Of a DNA stretch of 64,000 bases, positions 9,453 through 17,126 are shown one piece after another. Source of the DNA: Plasticicumulans lactativorans (GTDB taxonomy: Bacteria; Pseudomonadota; Gammaproteobacteria; Competibacterales; Competibacteraceae); the NCBI RefSeq assembly GCF_004341245.1, contig NZ_SLWY01000003.1, forward strand, positions 124,001 to 188,000, read 5' to 3'. The notes under the pieces were generated by a model, which made no database searches, was not told the DNA's origin, and saw nothing but the letters and a program-made list of their open reading frames with translations. Each line of letters begins with the position of its first letter. Position 1 is the first letter of the stretch. A program made the position numbers and the translations under genes.

Positions 9453-10207
9453 ATGACCCGGCGTTACGGACTTCGAGACGATCAATGGGCCCGCATCGAG
9501 CATCTTCTCCCGGGCCGGCCGGGTCACGTCGGGGTGACCGCCAAGGACAACCGACGGTTTGTTGAAGCGGTGCTGTACCGCTATCGAGCCGGTATTGCCT
9601 GGCGCGATCTTCCGGAGCGCTTCGGCGACTTCCGGGTTATCCACCTGCGGCACACGCGCTGGAGCCGATCCGGGGTCTGGCAGCGGGTGTTCGAGGCCTT
9701 GGCCGAGGATGCGGACAACCAGTACGCGATGATCGACAGCACCATCGTGCGGGCGCACCAGCACAGCGCTGGGGCAAAAGGGGGGCGGCGCAAGCCATCG
9801 GGCGCAGCCGCGGCGGACTGAGCAGCAAGATCCACGCGCTGGTCGATGCGCTGGGCAATCCGACGGCCTTTCATCTGACCGCGGGTCAAGCCTCCGACCT
9901 GGAAGGCGCCGATGCCTTGCTGCCCAACCTGTCGACCCAGGCGCTGATCGCCGATCGCGCCTACGATGCTCAGGCGCGGGTGATCGAGCCCATGCAACGG
10001 ATCGGGGCGCAGATCGTCATTCCCTCGCATCCCACCCGCAAGGTGCTACGAGACTATGACCGCGACCTCTACAAGGCCCGGCATCTGATCGAGAACTTCT
10101 TCGCCAAGCTCAAGCAATACCGCGCCATCGCCACGCGATACGACAAAACCGCCTGCAACTTCCTCGGGGCGATCCACTGGGCCGCCGCCGTCATCTTGCT
10201 CAATTGA
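9453..10207 (+). CDS. IS5-family transposase, two frames joined by -1 frameshift
   Basis: The first frame (9453-9821, 122 residues) begins MTRRYGLRDDQWARIEHLLP and holds the DUF4096-type N-terminus plus the first catalytic aspartate in MIDSTIVRAHQ. The second part, in the -1 frame to 10207, holds LIADRAYDA (second aspartate) and HLIENFFAKLKQYRAIATRY (glutamate). The frames overlap around the run AAAAGGGGGG at 9776-9785, a typical slippery site. Shifting there gives the usual HSAGAK..AIGRSRGG continuity. The enzyme is probably made by programmed frameshifting rather than being inactivated. Confidence 0.88.
9776..9785 (+). other. Slippery site for -1 frameshift in IS5-type transposase
   Basis: AAAAGGGGGG lies in the overlap between the two transposase frames. 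Slipping back one base here joins the N-terminal and catalytic halves in register with the family consensus. Confidence 0.7.
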
Positions 10208-10216
10208 TGACAGACC

Positions 10217-10466
10217 CTAGGGCGCGGCGGCGCTGATACACCAGCCCCTGAGCACATCGGCTTTTATCGACCAGCTGGACAGCGCGGGCGGAGCCGTCGG
10301 TAGGGCGGCGTCCTATCGGCGACGAGGCGTGTGTCGTTCTGCTGCGCGATCGCTAAGTCACGGCAACCACCTTGCTGGCGGTGTGAGCAAACGGCGATTT
10401 TTGCCGAGATGGTTTTCTTTGAGTCGTCGGCGACAAGACGGCCCTAGGGTTGGTGTTCCTAGAATG
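10217..10466. other. Unassigned stretch between IS5 element and ssrA-type terminator
   Basis: About 250 bases without a convincing gene. All frames read into arginine- and serine-rich low-quality translations with early stops. It is probably chromosomal sequence that once lay between the nuo/DUF2818 region and the 3' end of ssrA, part of it possibly a damaged gene. Confidence 0.4.
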
Positions 10467-10501
10467 AAAAAAGGCCCCGGGCTTCTTGAAGCCCGGGGCC
10501 T
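10467..10501 (-). terminator. Intrinsic terminator, probably the original ssrA terminator
   Basis: A perfect 14-bp stem (AGGCCCCGGGCTTC, 2-nt loop, then its complement) occupies 10472-10501. On the minus strand it is followed by six T residues (10467-10472). No minus-strand gene lies directly upstream now: the sequence to its right is the island boundary. The simplest reading is that this hairpin used to follow ssrA and was moved 12 kb away when the island integrated. Confidence 0.75.
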
Positions 10502-10507
10502 GCTGTC

Positions 10508-10520
10508 TGGTGGGCCGGCG
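10508..10520. other. Putative distal attachment site of the ssrA island
   Basis: TGGTGGGCCGGCG matches the 3' end of tmRNA read on the plus strand (TGGTGGAGCCGGCG at 22475-22488) except for one missing base. It lies 6 nt from the orphan minus-strand terminator, where ssrA would end in the uninterrupted chromosome. The short match and the indel keep confidence moderate. Confidence 0.5.
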
Positions 10521-10635
10521 TCTACCGAATAAGAAGCACAACTATCTGTTTTTGAACGAAAAACTAATAAGCATTTCCAGAATTTGCCCCCAAAGTTGCG
10601 ACACTAGGGGCTGGCTGCCATTGGACGAAGGCGGA

Positions 10636-11226
10636 TCACTCGGGAACGGATGGCCTGCGGCGCTTGATCGTGATCGTCGGCCGCGCGCCGGTGCGCTCGT
10701 TCGTGGTGCCGGTGCTCGGCACGGCAGGGGATGGTTCAGCGGTAGCCCGCGGTCGAGTCTTGCCGGTGATGACGCGGCCGGCGGTTGCCTTGCCGGGTGT
10801 GGTGGGGGCCGGTGGCTTTCTGTTCGCGGCTCCTGCCGCCTTGCCCTTCGCCTTCATGCGCTCGGCCTTGTCGCGACGCTTGGCGCGTTCGGCGGTGCGG
10901 TCGCCCTCGGTCGCCAGCCGCGCAGCGGCGGCAGCCTGGTGCTCAGGGGCGACGCCGCCGGTGATGTGCCCCTCGATGTCGATGCGAGGCCGGCCGGCGG
11001 CGAGGGCGGCCGTGTAGGCACGGCTCAGGCACCAGCGGCGCAGCGCCCAATCGCACGCCGCCGGGTCGGCGAGTGGATCTTCCGCGATGGCAGTGTGCAG
11101 GGCCTCACGGGTGCCCACGGCCAGCGGATGAACCGCCGCAGGATCGTTGACGAAGGCGACCGGGAAGCGGCGGTGCAGGTAGTCGAGTGCCGAAGCGGTG
11201 CGAGCGGTCTTGCTTGTCTGATTCAT
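10636..11226 (-). CDS. ProQ/FinO-domain RNA-binding protein
   Basis: Residues 10-110 follow the ProQ/FinO fold: the segment RRFPVAFVNDPAAVHPLAVG, then ALRRWCLSRAYTAALAAG and a RIDIEGHITGGVAPEHQ motif. The remaining 85 residues are a basic, Ala/Pro/Thr-rich tail, as in many ProQ relatives. FinO/ProQ proteins bind structured RNA and assist antisense pairing. The product is 196 residues from the ATG at 11226; an alternative start at 11241 adds five. It is the last island gene before the distal att site, downstream of the capsid gene. Its role in the island is unknown; an RNA-based control circuit would fit. Confidence 0.8.
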   Translation of the reverse strand: MNQTSKTARTASALDYLHRRFPVAFVNDPAAVHPLAVGTREALHTAIAEDPLADPAACDWALRRWCLSRAYTAALAAGRPRIDIEGHITGGVAPEHQAAAAARLATEGDRTAERAKRRDKAERMKAKGKAAGAANRKPPAPTTPGKATAGRVITGKTRPRATAEPSPAVPSTGTTNERTGARPTITIKRRRPSVPE

Positions 11227-11489
11227 CCTGATGATCCCCATGCCGATACGGATACAACCCCCTATAGGGCGCGCGGCTGCTCGCTTGTCGCGGCTCGAAT
11301 TACCCGTGCAACGGGTCTGCCGGAAGGACCCGCAGCATCAGCGCACATCCAGGTCGCCGACCTTGCGGCATGGCCAGCGGCACACCGCATCATCGTCAAC
11401 GCTCCGAACACAGCTTTGCTTATCCGCGTGCCGTTCACGCCATCCTTGCAGGACATGGAAGGCGCCGCGAGTAGTGTCGAAGACCACAT

Positions 11490-11516
11490 CGATTTGAAAT
11501 CGACATGGGCATGTCG
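11490..11516. promoter_or_regulatory. Two adjacent short palindromes
   Basis: CGATTTGAAATCG (11490-11502) and CGACATGGGCATGTCG (11501-11516) are both perfect inverted repeats with 1- and 2-nt loops, sharing two bases. They lie upstream of the ProQ-like gene on the minus strand, so operators or leader hairpins are possible. The function is not shown. Confidence 0.35.
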
Positions 11517-11521
11517 AGTGT

Positions 11522-11760
11522 GGATCACCCCCTTCGCGTGCTTCTCGAAAGCCTGTTTTGTGATCACTATTTTCCCATCCATTCGCGCCATTCGCGCCAT
11601 TCGCGTCATCGGCGCCAGCCTCACAGAGTGGCGTGACTGGTGGCGCGACTGGCGCCGGCGGCGTTTCGGCGGCTGTCTGGGTGGTTTGTGCGCTGGCAAC
11701 GCGCCGATTTGTGATCACAAATTATGCGCCATGCCGCCCCCGCTGCCTGCCGCACCGCCA
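11522..11760 (-). repeat. Left copy of inverted 235-bp repeat, related to RepA-like 3' end
   Basis: Read on the minus strand, this stretch is about 90% identical by eye to the plus strand at 20848-21080. It includes two GTGATCAC sites and a run of 9-bp units (ATTCGCGCC, 11581-11616). Its translation contains AETPPA, then ANGANGANG, then DHKTGFREAREGG. The C-terminus of the island's RepA-like protein (15834-16010) reads AETPPA, GANGANGTNG and DHPKGFER. The repeat is therefore probably a duplicated, truncated 3' end of that gene or of a relative. Confidence 0.8.
11707..11722. promoter_or_regulatory. Perfect 16-bp palindrome ATTTGTGATCACAAAT
   Basis: A perfect dyad inside the left long repeat. 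Related sites occur at 11556-11567, 20881-20893 and 21035-21046. Repetition in both long-repeat copies suggests a protein-binding site (regulator or replication protein), but no binding partner can be named. Confidence 0.45.
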
Positions 11761-11820
11761 TCGCGATCGATCCGCTTCTCGCCCTCGTGTGCGCCTTCAG
11801 CACTCGGCCAACCCTGACAG

Positions 11821-11852
11821 AAACCGGGGCCGCGCTTGAAACGCAGCCCCGG
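11821..11852 (-). terminator. Weak hairpin after the capsid gene
   Basis: On the minus strand, CCGGGGC and GCCCCGG pair around a partly paired loop, 28 nt after the capsid stop. Only three T residues follow, so it may be an inefficient terminator or an RNA-stabilising stem. Confidence 0.4.
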
Positions 11853-11880
11853 CGCGCGAGACAAGACACCGCCTTGTTCG

Positions 11881-12879
11881 TCAGCTCACCGTGCACTTGA
11901 TCACCGCCCGCGGGCGGGTGCAGAGGTTTAGCGCACTCTGCTGCGTCATGATCTTCACCCAGCGCATGAACTCGGTATCGAAGGCCGGTCTCGCATACAG
12001 GGGCAAGCCCAAGGTGTTCGCCGCGTCGACGAAATCCGCCGGCGCGAAGCGCGTGATGAACAGCCCCGGCACGCCTTCCGGTACCACGTAAGCCTGATCG
12101 GCGGCGATGTAGTCAGTGCCGTTGACCTTGCCGCGGTACTCCTCCCAGAGGATGTCGCCGAAGCGGAACCCGCTTTTCGGGTCGTTGCGCAGATACTCGC
12201 CCTGCGCGTAGTTCTCGTAAGCGGTCATCACGTCCGGGTGGCTGATCAGCTTGTCGAAGAAGTCCTTGCCGGCGAAGCCCCGCAGTTGCATGTAACTCTC
12301 GTCACCCAAGGCATCCTCGATCTTGCGCCGGGTCGCCATGCAGACCGTGCGCACCTGCGTCGAACCGTCGGCGAGGGCGAACGATTGCGTTTGCTGCGCC
12401 ACGCCGAATTCGGTGAACAGGTCGTAGATCGTCGAGCCATCGGCATCGAGGATCAGCCCCTTGATCGCGCCGACGCGGTGGTATTCGAGCGTCGCGGCGT
12501 GGCTGCGCTGCATGCCGGTGAGGCTTTCGGCGACGACGATCTGCGCCGTCATCAGCTCGCTTTCGGTTCCGAATACGCGCCGGTCCTGAAAGGAGTGTGC
12601 ATAAATCGTTTCTTCGAGTGGCGTGAACGGAACCTTGAATTCCAGCATCTCGGACCGCCCGCGCTGGTATACCGGAACCGGTGCGCCGCGCGGGCGCGCC
12701 TGCAGCAGTACCAGCTTGCCGTCGCGGCGCTCGATCATGACCTTGGTGGTCGCAACGCCTTTTTCCTCGAACAAGCCGAGGGCGCCGAGGCGCCCGGGCT
12801 GGTGCGGGTTGGCGTTGACGGCCGCGGTCAAGGTCTCCGCGGAAAAGATGTTGCTGCTGAACACGTCCATCATGGGCAT
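11881..12879 (-). CDS. Major capsid protein, lambda gpE family
   Basis: The 332-residue protein matches the lambda E family in length (lambda gpE is 341) and layout. It has a short N-terminal arm with FSAETLTAAVN, the PVYQRGRSEMLEFKVPFTP segment, and the C-terminal LGLPLYARPAFDTEFMRWVK segment. It would form the icosahedral shell. The start at 12879 has GGGAG 7 nt upstream on the minus strand. Two small helical genes separate it from the decoration-protein gene, whereas in lambda D and E are adjacent. No portal or terminase gene lies anywhere in the island. Confidence 0.88.
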   Translation of the reverse strand: MPMMDVFSSNIFSAETLTAAVNANPHQPGRLGALGLFEEKGVATTKVMIERRDGKLVLLQARPRGAPVPVYQRGRSEMLEFKVPFTPLEETIYAHSFQDRRVFGTESELMTAQIVVAESLTGMQRSHAATLEYHRVGAIKGLILDADGSTIYDLFTEFGVAQQTQSFALADGSTQVRTVCMATRRKIEDALGDESYMQLRGFAGKDFFDKLISHPDVMTAYENYAQGEYLRNDPKSGFRFGDILWEEYRGKVNGTDYIAADQAYVVPEGVPGLFITRFAPADFVDAANTLGLPLYARPAFDTEFMRWVKIMTQQSALNLCTRPRAVIKCTVS

Positions 12880-12894
12880 GGTTCGTCTCCCGGA

Positions 12895-13398
12895 TCAGTC
12901 TTCGAGGAATACGCGCGGGTCGGCATCGGCCCGACGCGGGATGTGCAGGCCGCTACGCGCTGCCGCGGTGATCAAGGCTTCTTCTTCCCGCTCCAAGTCC
13001 AAGCGCTCGCGATCAAGCTTCGCCAGGTGCGCCCGGCGTTGTTCGAGCCCCGGACCATCCGAACAGATCACCTTGATCTGTTCGAGCAAGGCGCAGCGGA
13101 GCGTGTCGCCGAAGAAGGTCGCCATGTAGGCTTCGACCTCGCCGTCTGGCACCAGCTCAAACGAGCGCACCGGCTGCGGGGTGATGAAGCGGTGCACCCG
13201 GGCATACCCCGCGTAGCGCTGGCGCTGCTGCTGCAGGTAGGCGTCGACGCGGGCGGTGGCGTCGGCCAGGTTCAGCGGCTGGTCGCGCCCGTTGTCCGCT
13301 TCCTGCCGAAGCGCCGCGATGCGGGCGCGCAAGCGATCGACGTCCGCGCGCAGGCTTTCGGCGCCGCTCTCGATCTGTGCAAGGTGTTTGCTGCTCAT
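12895..13398 (-). CDS. Unknown helical protein in the head module
   Basis: I do not recognise this 167-residue protein. It has an N-terminal coiled-coil-like segment (residues 1-40, LRADVDRLRARIAALRQEAD), a middle region with VHRFITPQPVRSFELVPDGE, and a second charged helix (HLAKLDRERLDLEREEEAL). Its ATG overlaps the stop of the 96-residue gene upstream (13395-13398), and the capsid gene starts 15 nt downstream. It lies inside the head operon, so a structural or assembly role (connector-like or scaffold-like) is possible but unproven. Confidence 0.7.
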   Translation of the reverse strand: MSSKHLAQIESGAESLRADVDRLRARIAALRQEADNGRDQPLNLADATARVDAYLQQQRQRYAGYARVHRFITPQPVRSFELVPDGEVEAYMATFFGDTLRCALLEQIKVICSDGPGLEQRRAHLAKLDRERLDLEREEEALITAAARSGLHIPRRADADPRVFLED

Positions 13399-13685
13399 CG
13401 AAGCGCCTCCTCGCAACGGGCCACGATCTGCGCAAGAGGGCGCAGGCGGTCGCGTAGCCCTTCGGTTTGCTGCGTGCACGCTCCCCGCTCGTCGACGAGC
13501 TCGGCCAGGCGTTGCGACTCGGCCCACGGCAGACTGAAGCCGTCGGCTGCCAGCGCCTCGTTTCTGGCTTCCAGCGTCTCGATGGCTTGCGCCAGCTCCT
13601 GCAAGCGCATATCGGCGTCGCGCACGGCCGCACGCAACTGGTCGCGTTCGGCCCGCAACTGGTGAAGTTTCGGGGGCGTGCTCAT
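13395..13685 (-). CDS. Small coiled-coil protein in the head module
   Basis: This 96-residue protein is predicted almost wholly helical (LRAERDQLRAAVRDADMRLQ and ELAQAIETLEARNEAL) with no known domain. It overlaps its neighbours by 4 nt on both sides (13682-13685 and 13395-13398), so it is translationally coupled between the decoration protein and the next unknown protein. Size and heptad-like leucines would suit an assembly or tail-joining factor; this is inference only. Confidence 0.7.
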   Translation of the reverse strand: MSTPPKLHQLRAERDQLRAAVRDADMRLQELAQAIETLEARNEALAADGFSLPWAESQRLAELVDERGACTQQTEGLRDRLRPLAQIVARCEEALR

Positions 13686-14047
13686 CGGGCGATGACGTAA
13701 GCGCTTGCAAGCTGCGTCAGCGCGGTTGCCTGTTCGCCGCTGGTAGCGCCGCTTTTCCAGACCATCCGCTCCTTGTTCACTTCGGCCAGGCGAACGACAG
13801 CGGCGGCCGCGATGTCGCCGGCGGTGGCGTTCACCGCCGCCACGAGCACGCCGGCGGCGATCTGCGTGCCGTCGCTTGCCGCCGGGTTGAGTTCCTTGTA
13901 CTTGCCCGAGGCGGTGACCTTACCGAGCACGGCACAGGCGCTGAGGTTCTGCCCGCTGGCGATGACGACGGTTTCGCGCGACAGCGAGCCATTGGCTTCG
14001 GAAATGATGAATTCGCCGGGGCGGGGCGTTTCGGTTAGTACGCTCAT
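13682..14047 (-). CDS. Phage head decoration protein, lambda gpD-like
   Basis: The 121-residue product has the typical gpD-family composition: an N-terminal segment SVLTETPRPGEFIISEANG, then VVIASGQNLSACAVLGKVTA, and small residues throughout. In lambda, gpD trimers sit on the expanded capsid and stabilise it against internal DNA pressure. It is placed directly after the head protease gene (10-nt gap), as in lambda. A decoration protein suggests the capsid is meant to be filled with DNA. Confidence 0.85.
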   Translation of the reverse strand: MSVLTETPRPGEFIISEANGSLSRETVVIASGQNLSACAVLGKVTASGKYKELNPAASDGTQIAAGVLVAAVNATAGDIAAAAVVRLAEVNKERMVWKSGATSGEQATALTQLASAYVIAR

Positions 14048-14057
14048 GTCGGCTGCC

Positions 14058-15311
14058 TCACTTGGCCTTGTCGAAAGCGCTGTCCCAACTGTTCAGAACG
14101 GCATTGCGGCTGCTCAGATCACCGCTCGGCGCCGGGGCGTGGGTGATGCGCTGGGCCAGGCCATCGCGGCGGATGTCTTCGAGCGTGATGCCGCGGTCGC
14201 GCTGGGTCTGAAGGATCGCGAGCGCGGTCACTTCGGGGCTGCTGCCGTCGGCGATGGCGGCGGCGATCTCGCGCTCGAAGCCCTCGGCCTTGATCGCCAG
14301 CAGGGCGTTGATGCGGGCCCGCTCGGCGGCGATGACGGTGGCCTTCAGCGCCTCGACGTCGACGGTGGCGATTTCCAGCGCAGCGGGATCGGCGCCGGCG
14401 GCGAGGGCGGCTTGCAGTTCGGCGGTGGTGCTGATGTTCACGGACGGGGTTCCTCGGGTGGTGGCAGTACGGGCACGGGATGTGCCGAAGGGGCGGTAGC
14501 CGGCACGCTCGAAGGGGCCGGCGATGACGGCTTCGAGCGAGCCGAGACGGTCGGCCATGCCGGCGGTGATGGCGGCCTTTCCGACGAGCAGCCCGCCGCG
14601 GCCGAAGTCGGTGGTGACGCGTGCGGGGGTGGTGCGGCGGTAGCCGGCGACGGCGCCGATGAACACGGCTTCGAGGTCGTCGACGAGGCGCTGCATCTCG
14701 GCACGGCCGGCATCGGACTCGGGATCGGCGCGCTTCAGCGGGGCGTTGGAACTGACGAACTCCAGCGTGCGCCGTCCCTTCGGGTCCGCCCCGGAAAGCT
14801 GGCGGGCCATGACGACGCCGATCGAACCGAGCAGCGCCGTCGGGTCGATGACGACGTCGCCCGCGGCGCTGGCGAGCCAGTAGGCGGCCGACGCCGCCAT
14901 GCCGCCGACGTAGGCGACTACGGGCTTCTCGGCGCGGGCGGTGGCGATCATCTGCGCCAACTCGTTGATGCCGGTGGCCTCGCCGCCGGGGCTGTTGATG
15001 TCGAGCACGAGCGCGCGCACACCACGATCGTCGAGCGCCGCGCGGATGTCGGTGGCGAGCACCTGCGTACTGGTGGCACCCGACAGCTCGGTGAACAGGT
15101 TGGCGTAGCGGAAGATCGGGCCGATGACCGGCACGATGGCCACGCCGTCGCGGACCTCGACGGCGCGGGTGTTGTCGAGCGGCTGGCCGAGCCGGGCGGC
15201 GAGCGCTTCGGGGTCGCCGTGGCGGTCGGCGATGTCGAACAACTGCGCGAGCGCGGCCGGCTCCATCAGCCAGGCGCGGGCGAGCGCGGCATCGAAAGCG
15301 CATAGGGGCAT
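14058..15311 (-). CDS. Prohead protease, S49 family, with scaffold-like C-terminus
   Basis: The 417-residue protein is a lambda gpC-type signal-peptide-peptidase-fold protease. Seen are LDINSPGGEATGINELAQ, the serine motif GGMAASAAYWLAS, and the ALLGSIGVV segment that follows. Roughly the last 130 residues are Ala/Glu-rich and helical (from about residue 290), as in gpC, where this part contains or overlaps the scaffold. It would process the procapsid. The ATG at 15311 (MPLCAFDAALARAWL) gives the family start. Immediately upstream, where lambda has the portal gene, is instead a small unknown gene. Confidence 0.88.
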   Translation of the reverse strand: MPLCAFDAALARAWLMEPAALAQLFDIADRHGDPEALAARLGQPLDNTRAVEVRDGVAIVPVIGPIFRYANLFTELSGATSTQVLATDIRAALDDRGVRALVLDINSPGGEATGINELAQMIATARAEKPVVAYVGGMAASAAYWLASAAGDVVIDPTALLGSIGVVMARQLSGADPKGRRTLEFVSSNAPLKRADPESDAGRAEMQRLVDDLEAVFIGAVAGYRRTTPARVTTDFGRGGLLVGKAAITAGMADRLGSLEAVIAGPFERAGYRPFGTSRARTATTRGTPSVNISTTAELQAALAAGADPAALEIATVDVEALKATVIAAERARINALLAIKAEGFEREIAAAIADGSSPEVTALAILQTQRDRGITLEDIRRDGLAQRITHAPAPSGDLSSRNAVLNSWDSAFDKAK

Positions 15312-15326
15312 CGTTGGAATCCTCGG

Positions 15327-15364
15327 TATTCGGCCTTCCCGCAACTTAGGGGTAAAGCCGAATA
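15327..15364. promoter_or_regulatory. Inverted repeat upstream of head genes
   Basis: TATTCGGC (15327-15334) and GCCGAATA (15357-15364) form a perfect 8-bp dyad with a 22-nt loop, in the 97-nt gap before the protease gene. This is the only notable gap between the replication and head genes, so an operator or leader structure for the head operon is plausible. Confidence 0.35.
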
Positions 15365-15408
15365 TCCGAAATCAATCAACGATTTAACCGGACGGCATGC
15401 GCTGTTTG

Positions 15409-15837
15409 TTACCCGCTGCCCCGCGAGCCTTCCGGCTCGACGATTTCGTAGAGGCGCGACAGGCTGGTCGGCACGTAGGCGCCTGAGCGGTAGGCATCGG
15501 CCAGGGCCTCGCGCAGCGGGCCGGCGATGTGCAGCGCCAGCGGCGGGCGAACCAAGCGCTGCAATGTCAGCATGCGCTGCCGCGTGCTCTCGCCGACGAT
15601 GTGCCGGAAGGCTCGCTGAAGGGCGGCGTTTCGGCGCTTGAGCGCTTGCCGGGTGGCGGCCGACGACTGCCCGCGGCGGCGCAAGCCAAGGGCGGCGCAC
15701 AAGGTGCGCGCCTCCCCGGTGGCAAAGCGCACGGCGCCGTCGTGCAGCCAGCGCGCAACCTGCGGGGATAGGGCGGGGCCGTTCTCCAGTTCGGCCAACA
15801 GGGTTTCAATGTCCATGCGCGGCGCGTGCCCGTTCAT
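15409..15837 (-). CDS. Unknown island protein, 142 residues
   Basis: I do not recognise this protein. It is rich in Arg, Ala and Leu, predicted helical, and lacks membrane segments. The ATG overlaps the stop of the RepA-like gene (15834-15837), so the two are translationally coupled. It occupies the place between the replication genes and the head protease where a portal gene would be expected, but it is far too short for a portal and shows no terminase motif. Confidence 0.6.
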   Translation of the reverse strand: MNGHAPRMDIETLLAELENGPALSPQVARWLHDGAVRFATGEARTLCAALGLRRRGQSSAATRQALKRRNAALQRAFRHIVGESTRQRMLTLQRLVRPPLALHIAGPLREALADAYRSGAYVPTSLSRLYEIVEPEGSRGSG

Positions 15838-17126
15838 CGCTCGAAGCCCTTCGGGTGATCGCCTTCCGTCTCTCCATTCGTGCCATTCGCGCCGTTCGCG
15901 CCAGCGGCGCCAGGGTCTAGAAGGTGGCGCTGATGTGGCGCGGATGCCGCCGGCGGCGTTTCGGCGAGTGCCCAGACGGACCCGCGGCCGAAACCGACGC
16001 GCCTGATCACCACCCCCGCGCGCGGCCGCGCTCGCTGCAGGGTGCGCTCGGCGATCCCATCGTTGCGGCCCAGCTTGCGTACCTCGGCCGCCGGGCGCGG
16101 TCCCTCGGCCAGCACCTCGCGCAGCCACTGGATGACTTCGTTGCGCTCGGCGTGCTGCTCGTCCTCGGCCTCGGGCGGCGTCTCGGCCTGCGCCATGATC
16201 TCGCGCGCCTCGCCCTCGATGGCCTCGCCCCACAGCACCTGCGAGGTCGTGATGCCCGCGGCCAGGTCGCAGGCGTGCAGGTCGTAGCCGAAGCCGCCGC
16301 CGTCGGGGCCGATGTTCGACTTCACGCGCAGGAACACGCGCCGTGGGGCGGCGCCTTCGGCCCGGCGCATCACGGCGGTCGCCCAGGCGATGCGCGTCAG
16401 CGCCCCGAAGGCGAGCGAGCCGGTGAAGCGCTCCAGCGGCTCGCGCCCCTGCGTACCCTTGCTCAGGTGGGTGATGCCGAGCACGGCGGCGCCCAGGCGC
16501 TGCCCCAGGTCCACCAGCGGCGCCAGCGCCCGGCGCACCTCGGCGTTCTTGTGCGAGTCGGCCGCGACCGCCGACACGATGGGGTCGACGATGATCAGCC
16601 CCAGGTCGTCGAGCCGGGCGCAGGCCTCGGCGAGCACGGGCACGTCCTGCGCCGGGTCGAAGGGCCGTTCCCCCTCCTGGTCACGCACGTCGCCGACGAT
16701 GTGCACGTGCGCCAGGTCGGCACCGGCCGCGACGAGCCGCGGCACCAGCGTATCGGCCGGGTCGTCCTCGCCCGACCAGATCACCACGCGCCGAGGCGTG
16801 GCGCAGCGCGTACCGTCGGGCCAGCGTCCGGCCGTGGTCAGCGTGGCGGCGAGCGCGAGCGCGAGCGTGGTCTTGCCGGTGCCCGGGGCCCCGCCGAGCA
16901 GGTGGAACTTGCCGGCGGCGAGCCAGCCGTGCCACAGCCAGCGGATCGGCAGCATCGTCACCTCGGCGGCGGCGAACAGCTCCACGGCCGCTTCCGCCAG
17001 CACGGACGCGTCGCGCGTGCCGGGCGGGCGGCGGCGCGGCCCGGCGGCCTCCGCCTGCTGCCCGCCATCATGATCGACGAGTGCCTGCAGGTAGTCCTCG
17101 GTCGGAAGGGCGGCGTCAGGGTTCAT
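15834..17126 (-). CDS. RepA-type RecA-fold ATPase (hexameric helicase-like)
   Basis: The 430-residue protein has a Walker A (GGAPGTGKTT, residues 78-87), a SGEDD motif near 118-122, and a Walker B ending LIIVD (residues 177-181). A GITHLSKGTQGREPLERFTG segment like sensor and loop regions of RepA/AAA_25 ATPases follows. Such proteins act as replicative helicases or loaders for plasmids and satellites. The preceding gene supplies a CHC2 zinc finger, which suggests a split primase-helicase unit. The C-terminal 30 residues carry GANGANGTNG, encoded by 9-bp direct repeats at 15875-15910 that recur in the two long inverted repeats of the island. Confidence 0.82.
   Translation of the reverse strand: MNPDAALPTEDYLQALVDHDGGQQAEAAGPRRRPPGTRDASVLAEAAVELFAAAEVTMLPIRWLWHGWLAAGKFHLLGGAPGTGKTTLALALAATLTTAGRWPDGTRCATPRRVVIWSGEDDPADTLVPRLVAAGADLAHVHIVGDVRDQEGERPFDPAQDVPVLAEACARLDDLGLIIVDPIVSAVAADSHKNAEVRRALAPLVDLGQRLGAAVLGITHLSKGTQGREPLERFTGSLAFGALTRIAWATAVMRRAEGAAPRRVFLRVKSNIGPDGGGFGYDLHACDLAAGITTSQVLWGEAIEGEAREIMAQAETPPEAEDEQHAERNEVIQWLREVLAEGPRPAAEVRKLGRNDGIAERTLQRARPRAGVVIRRVGFGRGSVWALAETPPAASAPHQRHLLDPGAAGANGANGTNGETEGDHPKGFER
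15875..15910. repeat. 9-bp direct repeats inside RepA-like 3' end
   Basis: Four tandem 9-mers, ATTCGTGCC, ATTCGCGCC, GTTCGCGCC and AGCGGCGCC, encode the GANGANG tail. Very similar runs occur at 11581-11616 and about 20986-21021. Iteron-like spacing is possible, but the repeats also have a simple coding explanation. Confidence 0.6.

Larger units (their letters stand above)
9391..10216 (+). mobile_element. IS5-family (IS427-group-like) insertion sequence
   Basis: An 826-bp element with 16-bp terminal inverted repeats, GGCCTGTCATCAATTG at 9391-9406 and its complement (one mismatch) at 10201-10216. CTAG flanks both sides (9387-9390 and 10217-10220), as expected for a short target duplication. 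The transposase is split between two frames, as in the IS427 group. The sequence 5' of the element (from a TTG at 9351, reading MADRFILETDEAL) could be the start of a gene it interrupted, but no clear continuation is found on the other side. Confidence 0.9.
11227..11880. other. Gene-poor stretch between capsid and ProQ-like genes
   Basis: About 650 bases with no confident gene. It contains the two adjacent palindromes at 11490-11516, the left copy of the long repeat (11522-11760), the perfect palindrome at 11707-11722 and a weak terminator after the capsid gene. Minus-strand reading frames cross the repeat, but they look like a truncated copy of the RepA-like C-terminus followed by unrelated sequence. 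Confidence 0.6.

Noticed and set aside
13773-15305. Plus-strand frame opposite the head protease and decoration genes
   Set aside because: The minus strand has clear phage head protein motifs; the plus frame is Gly/Arg-rich without any family match.
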